Positions 1 to 7,068 of a stretch of DNA of 64,000 nt are shown here, one piece after another (within the stretch, counting starts at the first letter, position 1; every line of letters begins with the position of its first letter). The DNA comes from Nocardia suismassiliense (GTDB taxonomy: Bacteria; Actinomycetota; Actinomycetes; Mycobacteriales; Mycobacteriaceae), in NCBI RefSeq assembly GCF_900269665.1, contig NZ_LT985361.1, positions 9,058,434 through 9,122,433 of the forward strand, written 5' to 3'. The position numbers and the translations under genes are program-made. A model generated the notes under the pieces. The model had not been told where the DNA came from. It worked only from the letters and a program-made list of their open reading frames with translations, and did no database searches.

Positions 1-393
1 ACCGCCGACGGCAAGTACATGGCGGTCGGCTCGATCGAGCCGCAGTTCTACGCCCAGTTGCTGGCCGGCCTCGACATCAATCCCGAGGGCCTGCCGTACC
101 AGCTCGATCCGGCGGGTCAGGAAACGCTGAAAAAGCTGTTCACGGAACGCTTCCTGACCAAGACCCGCGACGAGTGGGCGGAGATCTTCGTCGGCACCGA
201 CGCCTGCGTCTCCCCCGTGCTCACCTTCGAGGAAGCCACCCGCAACGAGCACATCGCGGCCAGGGGTTCGCTGATCGAGGTCGACAACATCACCCAGCAC
301 GCGCCGGCGCCGCGGTTCTCCCGCACGCCCAACGGCATCCCCACCCCGCCGCCCAGCGAGGCGACGCCGATCGAATCCGTCTGGGCGAACTGA
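1..393 (+). CDS. CaiB/BaiF-type CoA-transferase (alpha-methylacyl-CoA racemase-like), C-terminal part
   Basis: The reading frame is open from base 1 and stops at 391-393, so only about the last 130 residues are present; the ATG at 19 is internal. The segment has the look of the C-terminal part of class III CoA-transferases and alpha-methylacyl-CoA racemases: a short 'EPQFYAQLLAGL' strand-helix, a helix around 'TKTRDEWAEIF', the 'TDACVSPVLTFEEA' element and the terminal 'HPAAR/RFSRTP'-like tail. Family members move CoA between carboxylic acids or epimerise 2-methylacyl-CoA; the substrate cannot be inferred here. A strong hairpin follows the stop. Family assignment is fairly sure, racemase versus transferase is not. 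Confidence 0.8.
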   Translation, partial: TADGKYMAVGSIEPQFYAQLLAGLDINPEGLPYQLDPAGQETLKKLFTERFLTKTRDEWAEIFVGTDACVSPVLTFEEATRNEHIAARGSLIEVDNITQHAPAPRFSRTPNGIPTPPPSEATPIESVWAN

Positions 394-409
394 CTTCTGG
401 CTTCGATCG

Positions 410-442
410 AGGCCCCGGGGGTTGTGCCCCCCGGGGCCTTTT
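410..442. terminator. Strong intrinsic terminator between convergent genes
   Basis: A GC-rich stem (AGGCCCCGGGGG paired with CCCCCCGGGGCCT, loop around TTGTG) is followed by TTTT on the + strand. It lies 17 bp after the CoA-transferase stop and just before the stop of the convergent SDR gene at 450, so it probably ends the rightward transcript and may serve both directions. Confidence 0.85.
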
Positions 443-449
443 CGTGCGC

Positions 450-1277
450 TCAGGCGGTGGCCGAAGAAAGCGCGGGACCGATCGGGCGGCCGCCGTCGGC
501 CAGTCCTCGGGTGACGAGCTTGGCGATGCGCGCCACCAGGGTGCGCGGGCGGCGGGGCATCAGGTGTGCGGCGGCGAAGTTCGACGCGCCGGGCACGACG
601 TAGCCCTTGTTGCGTTCGAGCGCACGCAGCGTGGTCTCGACAACCGCTGCGGCGCTGCCCATTCGGCCGAGGGCGGCATCGCGGGTACCGACAGTGTCGA
701 AGAACGGCGTCTCCGTCGGGCCGGGGCACACGGCGAGGACCTTGATGCCGCGGCCGCGGTATTCGCTCCACAACGACAGGCTGAAGTTCAGCACAAAAGC
801 CTTGCCGGAGGAGTAGGTAGCGAAGTAGGGCGACGGCTGAAAGGCCGCGGTCGACGCGACATTGACGATTTCGCCGCTGCCGCGCTCGAGCATGCCGGGG
901 AGGAGGCGGCGGGTAAGCCCGGCCAGCGCAACGACATTGACCATGAGCTGATCGTGCTCGCTGTCGACGCCGAGGTCCTCGAAGCGGCCCGCGCTGCCGA
1001 AGCCCGCGTTGTTGATCAACAGGTCGACCGAGAGTCCGCGTGCGGCAAGCTCATCCACCACCCGCGCAGCGGCGTCGGGCACGGTGAGGTCCTGTGCGAT
1101 GACCTCGACTCGGCCGCCGTGGCGCTGACGTAGTTGTGCGGCAAGGGCTTCCAGGCGTGGCAACGTGCGGGCGACCAAGACGAGGTCGTCGCCGCGGGCC
1201 GCCAAGGTGGCGGCGAACTCGGCGCCGATGCCGGACGAGGCGCCGGTGATGAGGGCGGTGTTTCCAGTGCGGGTCAT
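450..1277 (-). CDS. Short-chain dehydrogenase/reductase (classical SDR)
   Basis: A 275-residue NAD(P)-dependent oxidoreductase. The cofactor motif TGASSGIG is at residues 11-18, NNAG at 89-92, and the catalytic set is Ser142, Tyr155 and Lys159 (YSSGK); 'CPGPTETPF' is the usual post-catalytic loop. Length and motif spacing are those of an intact classical SDR. It is transcribed away from the TetR gene at 1410 and shares a palindromic operator region with it, so it is the likely regulatory target. The substrate is unknown. Confidence 0.9.
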   Translation of the reverse strand: MTRTGNTALITGASSGIGAEFAATLAARGDDLVLVARTLPRLEALAAQLRQRHGGRVEVIAQDLTVPDAAARVVDELAARGLSVDLLINNAGFGSAGRFEDLGVDSEHDQLMVNVVALAGLTRRLLPGMLERGSGEIVNVASTAAFQPSPYFATYSSGKAFVLNFSLSLWSEYRGRGIKVLAVCPGPTETPFFDTVGTRDAALGRMGSAAAVVETTLRALERNKGYVVPGASNFAAAHLMPRRPRTLVARIAKLVTRGLADGGRPIGPALSSATA

Positions 1278-1290
1278 TTCGAGCTCCTTC

Positions 1291-1306
1291 GATGTGATGC
1301 AACATC
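1291..1306. promoter_or_regulatory. Imperfect second operator-like site upstream of the SDR gene
   Basis: GATGT and ACATC form a short inverted repeat around GATGCA, and the GCAACATC part repeats one half of the perfect palindrome at 1329-1348. It is 14 bp from the SDR start codon. It may be a weaker binding site for the divergent TetR protein; this is inference from similarity of the half-site. Confidence 0.4.
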
Positions 1307-1328
1307 AGAGTAGCCTTATCTTCAGTAA

Positions 1329-1348
1329 TTGCAACATCAATGTTGCAA
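1329..1348. promoter_or_regulatory. Perfect 20-bp palindrome, probable TetR operator
   Basis: TTGCAACATCAATGTTGCAA: two exact 9-bp inverted arms around CA. It sits between the divergent SDR gene (start 1277) and TetR-family gene (start 1410), the classic place for a TetR operator that controls both directions. Confidence 0.75.
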
Positions 1349-1409
1349 CTTAGAGGTAAGACGCAGCTCACCTGTAGTATCTCGGGAGATCTCAGCGAAC
1401 GGAGCACCC

Positions 1410-2000
1410 ATGTCGCCCACTTCCGCGCGCCCACTGCGCGCCGATGCCGAGCGCACCGTGCGCGCCATCCTGGACGCCGCGGAGCGGGTGCTGAGCGAAA
1501 ACCCCAACGCGACGCTCGAGCAGATCGCGGAGGCCGCGGGCGTCGCCCGCACCACCGTGCACCGGCGCTTCGCCAATCGCGAGGACCTGGTGCGCAGCAT
1601 CGCGGTGGCCGCATGGCGGCGCATCGCGGCCGCGGTCGACGCCGCACGGCCGCGGACCGCGCCACCACTGGTCGCGCTGCATCAGGCGACCGCCAATGTC
1701 ATCGAGATCAAGTACGGGGCGTCCTACGCACTCGACCGCGTGGACAGCACCGACCCCGAGGTCGCCGAAATCCAGGCCGATGTGTTCGCGAAATGCGATG
1801 CGGTGCTTGCCAGAGCGCGTGCGGACGGCTTCATCGCAGCCGACGCCGACCCGACCTGGGTGCGGCGGGTCTACCTCGCACTGATCAACGAGACCGTGCA
1901 CGGCAACGCCGAACTGGACGGCAACGCCGACCCGGATGCCCTCGCTGGTCGTGTCATCGACACGCTGCTGAGTGGCGTAGGTACCGGGCGACGCCAGTAG
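1410..2000 (+). CDS. TetR/AcrR-family transcriptional regulator
   Basis: A 196-residue protein. Residues from about 10 to 60 form the TetR DNA-binding domain: 'ILDAAERVLSENPNATLEQIAEAAGVARTTVHRRF' contains the helix-turn-helix, followed by 'NREDLVRSI'. The rest is a helical ligand-binding domain without recognisable motif. The ATG at 1410 is chosen because GGAG lies 5 bp upstream; the frame stays open back to 1329 but that would run through the operator palindrome. It probably represses itself and the divergent SDR gene. The inducer is unknown. Confidence 0.9.
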   Translation: MSPTSARPLRADAERTVRAILDAAERVLSENPNATLEQIAEAAGVARTTVHRRFANREDLVRSIAVAAWRRIAAAVDAARPRTAPPLVALHQATANVIEIKYGASYALDRVDSTDPEVAEIQADVFAKCDAVLARARADGFIAADADPTWVRRVYLALINETVHGNAELDGNADPDALAGRVIDTLLSGVGTGRRQ

Positions 2001-2134
2001 GCCTCGGCGACAAGCAGTCTCGGCCACGCTCGCCGACAAACAAGCGGCGATACCCGGTCAACTGTTGCGAAGCAACGACTTCAGTAGCCGCCGATGATCG
2101 CACCGGGGGCGGCGTGCGGAGTCAGCGCCTCGCA

Positions 2135-3640
2135 TCAGTAACAAGTCAACGGCTGGAGCGGATCGGCGGCGCGCGGCGTCAGCGCGTCGTACGCCGCGGC
2201 AATCGCCTTGACCCCCAAGCGAAGTTCCGGCTCCTGATGGGTGAAGGGCAGGCGGATGAAGCGCTCGAACGCGCCTTGCACGCCGAATCGTGGTCCGGCG
2301 GCGAGCAATACACCGTGGTTGGGCGCGGTGGCGGCCAGTGCGGTGGACACCGGCGCCGGTAGCTGCGCCCACACCGACATGCCGCCGGCACCGTGCAGGA
2401 GGCGCCAGTCCGGCAGCTCTTCGGCCACCGCGTCCAGCAGTGCCGCACGTTGCGCACGCAGTTGATCGCGGCGCCGATCCAGGATGGTGTCCGCGTTCGC
2501 CAGCAGATGGATGGTGGCGAGCTGGTCCATCACCGGGGTGCCGAGGTCGACGGTGGAGCGGATGCCGAGCAGCTTGGTGATCAACGGCTGGTTCGTGCGG
2601 ATCCAGCCGACCCGCAGACCACCCCAGAACGACTTGGACGCCGAGCCGATGGTGACGATCTCATTGCCCTTGGCGAAGGCGGCGACCGGCGGCTGCTGCA
2701 CCCCGTCGGCGAGGTGCAGATCGCCCATCGACTCGTCGATCACCACGGTCATCCGGGTTTCCCTGGCGATGGCGGCCAGTTCGGCGCGACCCTCCGCGTC
2801 GAGCAGCAGGCCGGTCGGGTTGTTGAAGTCGGGTACCAGGTAGGCCAGCGTGGCGGCGGTTTGCCTTGCGGCACTGCGGATTCCGTCGAGATCCCAGCCC
2901 TTGTCCGGATGTTCGGGGCGCAGCGGCACCGGCACCGGCCGTGCGCCGACGTCCCGGATCGCCTCGATCGCGTTCGGGTAGGTGGGGTGGTCGATGAGTA
3001 CCCGGGCCGCAGGCGCGGTGAGCACGTTCAGCAGCAGCCGCAGACCGTGCTGGGCGCCGAGGGTGACCAGGATCTGGTCCGGTTCGGTGGGCAGGCCACG
3101 CTGCGTGAAGCGGCGGGCGATCGCCTCGCGCAGCGCGAGCACGCCGACCGGATCCATGCCGTGTGTACCGAGATAGGCCGGAAGGCCTTCCAGCGCAACC
3201 GAATACGCCTCTTGCATCTCCAGCGGAGCGGCCATGGCGGCGTAGGTCATGTCGATGGTCGGCAGTTCGGACGCCGCCATAATCGCCAGGATGCTGCGCG
3301 CGGGCTTGCTGCCGTCGTGCTGCACGTCCCGCGGCAGGGCGACGGTGCTGCGCGAACCCTGGCGGCTGATCAGGTAGCCGTTCTCGCGCAGCAGCGAGTA
3401 GGTGGAGGTGATCGTGGTGCGGCTGACCCCGAGGGTGGCCGCGAGGTCGCGTTCGCTCGGCAGCGCGACGCCGAGCGGGGCGCGCCCGTCATGGATCAGC
3501 AGCCGAATGCCCTCGGCGAGTGCGAGATACGCCGGACGCGCGGACCGGCGGGACGACTCGGTCTCGCCGTCCTCATCCACATTCCGCCACCGGCCAAGGT
3601 CGCGAGCTAGCGTGCCCGCTCCGATCACTCTCGTCGCCAT
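2135..3640 (-). CDS. MocR-type regulator (GntR HTH fused to class I aminotransferase fold)
   Basis: A 501-residue protein with the two-domain MocR layout. Residues about 36-103 are a GntR winged helix ('LPSERDLAATLGVSRTTI', 'GYLISRQGS'). Residues about 120-495 are a PLP-binding aminotransferase-like domain with FNNPTG at 272-277, an Asp in 'VVIDES' (302) and the PLP lysine expected at 336 ('SASKSFWGG'). Such proteins are PLP-responsive regulators, not usually active transaminases. The N-terminal layout resembles the YczR-like subgroup. It is divergent from a small membrane protein gene 61 bp away, which may be its target; no PLP, GABA or taurine pathway gene is near. Confidence 0.88.
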   Translation of the reverse strand: MATRVIGAGTLARDLGRWRNVDEDGETESSRRSARPAYLALAEGIRLLIHDGRAPLGVALPSERDLAATLGVSRTTITSTYSLLRENGYLISRQGSRSTVALPRDVQHDGSKPARSILAIMAASELPTIDMTYAAMAAPLEMQEAYSVALEGLPAYLGTHGMDPVGVLALREAIARRFTQRGLPTEPDQILVTLGAQHGLRLLLNVLTAPAARVLIDHPTYPNAIEAIRDVGARPVPVPLRPEHPDKGWDLDGIRSAARQTAATLAYLVPDFNNPTGLLLDAEGRAELAAIARETRMTVVIDESMGDLHLADGVQQPPVAAFAKGNEIVTIGSASKSFWGGLRVGWIRTNQPLITKLLGIRSTVDLGTPVMDQLATIHLLANADTILDRRRDQLRAQRAALLDAVAEELPDWRLLHGAGGMSVWAQLPAPVSTALAATAPNHGVLLAAGPRFGVQGAFERFIRLPFTHQEPELRLGVKAIAAAYDALTPRAADPLQPLTCY

Positions 3641-3682
3641 AAGGTCCAGTATCGAGGGAGTGGATATTTAAAGCAAGGCCAG
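3640..3682. promoter_or_regulatory. Possible MocR direct-repeat operator
   Basis: On the minus strand, CTGGACCTTA (3640-3649) and CTGGCCTTGC (3673-3682) form an imperfect direct repeat in the 61-bp gap between the divergent MocR gene and 3702. MocR/TauR regulators are known to bind direct repeats of this general form. Spacing and match are imperfect, so this is a weak call. Confidence 0.25.
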
Positions 3683-3701
3683 TCGGGCGCAGGCTGGCAT
3701 C

Positions 3702-4154
3702 ATGACCACATTCGCCGCCTTCCTCGTCATCGCCGCTTTCGGCTACGCGGTCTATCGCTATTTACCGAAGGGTGCCGAGCGCGCGTTCCGGCTGGAACGA
3801 TTCCACCCGGGCACGCCGATGTCCGACTGGACCCCTTCGTATTACGACGCCCACCGGCGCTATGCGGATCTGGCCGCCGTCTACGGGCGCAGTGACATGC
3901 CGGACGAGGTGCCGCCGGTCGTCCGAGAAACCGCCGATACCACGGCGAAAGCCCTTCCGGCACAACGTTCGCAGTCGTCGGTACCGGTTGTCCGCGAGCC
4001 GGCAGCCGGGCTACCGAAGCAGAGCCCGATCGACCAGTACGCCTGGCGGTCCCGGCGGACCGTCGCGCGCAGCGCCGGAGGGACACGGAAGCCCGAGCGC
4101 GGCGTGCGCCGGCTCGTATCGGAGCAGGACACCCTCGACAGCAAGGCCAGTTGA
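3702..4154 (+). CDS. Small membrane-anchored protein of unknown function
   Basis: 150 residues. Residues about 3-20 form one hydrophobic segment ('FAAFLVIAAFGYAVYRYL'), followed by a basic, Pro- and Arg-rich tail that should lie in the cytoplasm if the positive-inside rule holds. I recognise no domain. It is divergent from the MocR regulator and 55 bp upstream of the methyltransferase gene at 4210, with which it may be cotranscribed. Composition fits the surrounding genes. The start ATG is the first in the frame and has no strong Shine-Dalgarno sequence. Confidence 0.6.
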   Translation: MTTFAAFLVIAAFGYAVYRYLPKGAERAFRLERFHPGTPMSDWTPSYYDAHRRYADLAAVYGRSDMPDEVPPVVRETADTTAKALPAQRSQSSVPVVREPAAGLPKQSPIDQYAWRSRRTVARSAGGTRKPERGVRRLVSEQDTLDSKAS

Positions 4155-4209
4155 GCAAAACTGGACTGATATCTCGAACTGTGTCAGCCCCACGGTGCAC
4201 ACTGACAGC

Positions 4210-4779
4210 ATGACCGACCCCCGTTGCCTGTCCGCCGAGGCAACACTCTTCGATACCGCGATCGGCATCTGTGCGATCGCGTGGAGCGCCACGACCGTGA
4301 TCCGGTTCCAGCTCCCTGAGGCCAGCCCCGCCGCCACCCGTGCGCGCATCACGCGCCGCCGCGCCGGCCTGCCGGACAACGAGGTCCGCGAAGAGACGCC
4401 CACCGGTGCGATCGCCGAGGCCATCGCAGGCATCCGCGCCCACCTGGCCGGCGAACTCGACGATCTGCGCTGGATCCCGCTGGACACCAACGGAATTCCG
4501 GAGTTCCACCGCGCGGTGTACGAGGTGACCCGCGCCATCGATCCCGGGCACACCCTCACCTACGGCCAGGTGGCCGATCGCATCGGCGCGCCGGGTGCCG
4601 CGCAAGCCGTCGGACAAGCGTTGGGCCGCAATCCGATTCCCCTCATCATCCCGTGCCACCGGGTGCTCGCCGCGGACAACGCGCTCACCGGTTTCTCCGC
4701 GCCCGGTGGCGTCACCACCAAGCAGCACCTGCTGGAGATCGAACGCACGCCGGGCTTCGGGGAACCAACCCTGTTCTGA
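4210..4779 (+). CDS. ogt: Methylated-DNA--[protein]-cysteine S-methyltransferase
   Basis: 189 residues. The suicide repair motif PCHRV is at 148-152 with the acceptor Cys149, preceded by 'TLTYGQVADRIGAPGAAQAVGQALGRNPIPLIIP', the standard DNA-binding wing and Asn hinge of AGT proteins. It removes O6-alkyl groups from guanine in a single-turnover reaction in the cytoplasm. Length matches Ogt rather than the two-domain Ada. The ATG at 4210 gives a normal N terminus; the frame is open further upstream but that region overlaps the preceding gene. No ada or alkA gene is beside it here. Confidence 0.92.
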   Translation: MTDPRCLSAEATLFDTAIGICAIAWSATTVIRFQLPEASPAATRARITRRRAGLPDNEVREETPTGAIAEAIAGIRAHLAGELDDLRWIPLDTNGIPEFHRAVYEVTRAIDPGHTLTYGQVADRIGAPGAAQAVGQALGRNPIPLIIPCHRVLAADNALTGFSAPGGVTTKQHLLEIERTPGFGEPTLF

Positions 4780-5029
4780 GCGGGTGGTTCTCGTGCGCAT
4801 CGTGGCAAGCTCGAGTGCCCGATACCTGGCACCAGCTACTCCACAGCGCTTTCCGTAAATAACGTTCACGGGCCTGCCAGACGCCTTGACGGCATAGTGA
4901 GCAGCATCACAGACTTCGCGGGTTGGGTCGGTCGCCGCTGCCGTCGATGAATCCACACCCTCGGCACCGTCTGAACAGGTACGCCCCCAACGCCCCGTTG
5001 GCCGACCTCCTCTCGAAAGTGAGACTGTT

Positions 5030-5863
5030 GTGGAGACCGTGACCTCCGCCGACGGGACCGTGATCGCGTACGACCGCCACGACGGCCATGCCGGCACGGT
5101 GATCCTCATCGGCGGGACCTTCGGTCATCGGAAGTTGCCCACCATGGTCGAGCTGGCGGCGGCACTCAACGAGCAATACGGCCTCACCGTCCTCAATTAC
5201 GACCGGCGCGGCCGCGGCGACAGCACCGCCGTGTCCGGCGGCTACGACGTCGAGCGCGAGATCGACGACCTCGCGGCCCTGGTCGAGGTGGCGGGCGGGT
5301 CCGCAATGCTGTTCGGCTGGTCCTCCGGCGCCGGGCTCGCGCTGCGGGCCGCCGGTTCCGGGCGCATCCTCGGGATCACCAAGGTGGTCGCCTTCGAGCC
5401 ACCGTTCATCGTGGACCGCGCGGGGTTCGTGCCCGCCGCCGACCTCGAGACGACGCTGCATCAGCTGGTCGCCGCCGACCGTCGCGCCGAAACGGTCCGC
5501 TTCTATCTGACCAAGGCGATGGGCGTCCCCCGCACGTTCGTCACGGTCCTGCGTTTCGCGCCGTTGTGGAAACACCTGCTCGCCACCGCGAACTCGACCC
5601 CGCACGACTGGGCCGTGATGGGCGAGTTCACCCGCGGCGAACCCCTGCGCGCCGCGGACTGGGCCGCCGTCAAGGCACAGACCCTGGTGATCTCAGGCGG
5701 CAAGAGCGATCTCCTGCTCCGCAAGGCCGCCAGGGCGATCGCCGCCGTCCTCCCCGACGCCGAGTTCCAGGAAGTCGCGAAGCTGCGACACATCCCGAAG
5801 ATCAGCCTGCTCGCCCCACCCGCAGGCGAATTCCTCACCGGCGCAGCGGACAACGCCAACTGA
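5030..5863 (+). CDS. Alpha/beta hydrolase
   Basis: 277 residues with GTG start; GAAAG lies about 8 bp upstream. The fold is visible as 'VILIGGTFG' (oxyanion strand), 'YDRRGRGDS' and the nucleophile elbow 'FGWSSGAG', where the Ser after GWS is the likely nucleophile. 'QTLVISGGKSDLLL' carries the strand-loop where the acid residue usually sits, and a late His ('LRHIPKISLLAP') may complete the triad. The substrate is unknown. It is convergent with the gene at 5882 and the two stop codons lie inside one hairpin. Confidence 0.85.
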   Translation: METVTSADGTVIAYDRHDGHAGTVILIGGTFGHRKLPTMVELAAALNEQYGLTVLNYDRRGRGDSTAVSGGYDVEREIDDLAALVEVAGGSAMLFGWSSGAGLALRAAGSGRILGITKVVAFEPPFIVDRAGFVPAADLETTLHQLVAADRRAETVRFYLTKAMGVPRTFVTVLRFAPLWKHLLATANSTPHDWAVMGEFTRGEPLRAADWAAVKAQTLVISGGKSDLLLRKAARAIAAVLPDAEFQEVAKLRHIPKISLLAPPAGEFLTGAADNAN

Positions 5864-5885
5864 CGGGGCTCGGCGCGGCCGTCAG
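5860..5885. terminator. Hairpin containing both convergent stop codons
   Basis: CTGACGG (5860-5866) pairs with CCGTCAG (5879-5885), loop 12 nt. The TGA of the hydrolase and the TGA of the opposing gene are each part of one arm. There is no T-tract, so it is a weak bidirectional terminator candidate. Confidence 0.45.
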
Positions 5886-6826
5886 GCAGTAGCGCCGAAA
5901 CCAGCGCCTGCGCTGCCGCCCAAGATTCCGCCCGCGACACCGCCGGCCACCGCGGCCGGGATACCGAGGACTGCGGCACCGGCAGCCGCGCCGACACCCG
6001 CACCGATCGCGGCACCCGCTCCGGTGGTTGCCGCCGCGATGGGCCAGGCCGCGACGAATGCCGCGCCGATCGCGGGTAGTGCACCGACGCCGGCAGTCGG
6101 GATTCCCGCGGCGGCGGCCGCGATCGCACCGCCGGCGGCAGTACCCGCGACACCGACCGCGAAGCCGATGCCCGCACCGACACCCGCGCCGATGGCCGCG
6201 CCACCGACACCGCCGACCACGGCGGCCGGGATGCCCGCGAGCGCGGCACCGCCCAGTGCGCCGCCGACCGCACCGGCCGCGGTGGCGGCGGCGATCTTGT
6301 CGGAGCGGGACGGGTTGATGCCGATGGAGCGGCCGCCGGTGGCGATGGCGGCCTCGACGCCGGCGGCGGTGCCGTTGACGCCGTCGAGGAGATCGCCGGG
6401 GACCTCGTCCGGGACCGGGCTGGTGAAATCACCGATGCGCAGGGTGCGCGGCGGCGGCGCGATGGGTGCGACGGGCTCGACCGGCTCCGGGGCGTGCAAC
6501 TGCTGCGGCTGGATCGGCGGTGCCGGTTCCGGCGTGGGGACCGGACGGGCGTAGTTGAGGCTCTGCCCGTCGGCGGGGTCGGGCTTCGGGCCGACGGCAC
6601 CCTGCTGATTCGGGGTGGTGACGCCCGGCTGGCTGGGTGAACGCTCGGGTTTGACCGGAGCACTCGGCGTGCTCGGGGTGGTCACGCCCGGCTGCGTGGA
6701 CGGGCCGGGGTCGGCGACCGCCGCACCCGCGCAGGCGACCGCGATGGCCAGCGGCAGGGCACCGACGATCGGACGCAAGCTACGCCGGGTCGCCGGAGTG
6801 TTCAGTTCTCGATACCGACGAGCCAC
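5882..6826 (-). CDS. Secreted Pro-rich/Ala-Gly-rich protein ('insoluble domain protein'-like)
   Basis: 314 residues. A signal peptide is clear: basic start, hydrophobic 'PLAIAVACAGAAVA' and a predicted cut after Ala38 (AVA|DP). Residues about 40-125 are Pro/Gln/Thr-rich with two copies of 'QPGVTTP'. Residues about 185-314 are nearly all Ala, Gly, Val, Ile and Pro, with repeating small-residue patterns that suggest aggregation, membrane insertion or packing. Proteins of this layout are frequent in Nocardia, where I recall the label 'insoluble domain protein'; the function is not known. It stands alone and is 242 bp downstream of the LuxR-type gene on the same strand. Confidence 0.7.
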   Translation of the reverse strand: MARRYRELNTPATRRSLRPIVGALPLAIAVACAGAAVADPGPSTQPGVTTPSTPSAPVKPERSPSQPGVTTPNQQGAVGPKPDPADGQSLNYARPVPTPEPAPPIQPQQLHAPEPVEPVAPIAPPPRTLRIGDFTSPVPDEVPGDLLDGVNGTAAGVEAAIATGGRSIGINPSRSDKIAAATAAGAVGGALGGAALAGIPAAVVGGVGGAAIGAGVGAGIGFAVGVAGTAAGGAIAAAAAGIPTAGVGALPAIGAAFVAAWPIAAATTGAGAAIGAGVGAAAGAAVLGIPAAVAGGVAGGILGGSAGAGFGATA

Positions 6827-7068
6827 GTCGAAACACCACCATCAGGTTGGGTCAGCCAGCACGTCCCCGCGTACTGCGCGCTCGCACCCTATCCGTAGCT
6901 GATCGGATGCTGTCAAGTCGGGAATCGGCCCGAAGAATCCCGGATGACCAGGCAACACTCCCTGAAATGTCCGGTTTGCGGGGAGAGGCTTTCGACAGTG
7001 GCACATGGCTGCGGCAACACCCGAGAAGGTCGCTCCATGGTGTGCCACTCGCGCGCCACGTACCTGGT

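Noticed and set aside
6827..7068. Short frames of 62-86 residues in the gap between the secreted protein and the LuxR-type gene
   Set aside because: No ribosome site and no recognisable protein pattern; the gap looks non-coding.
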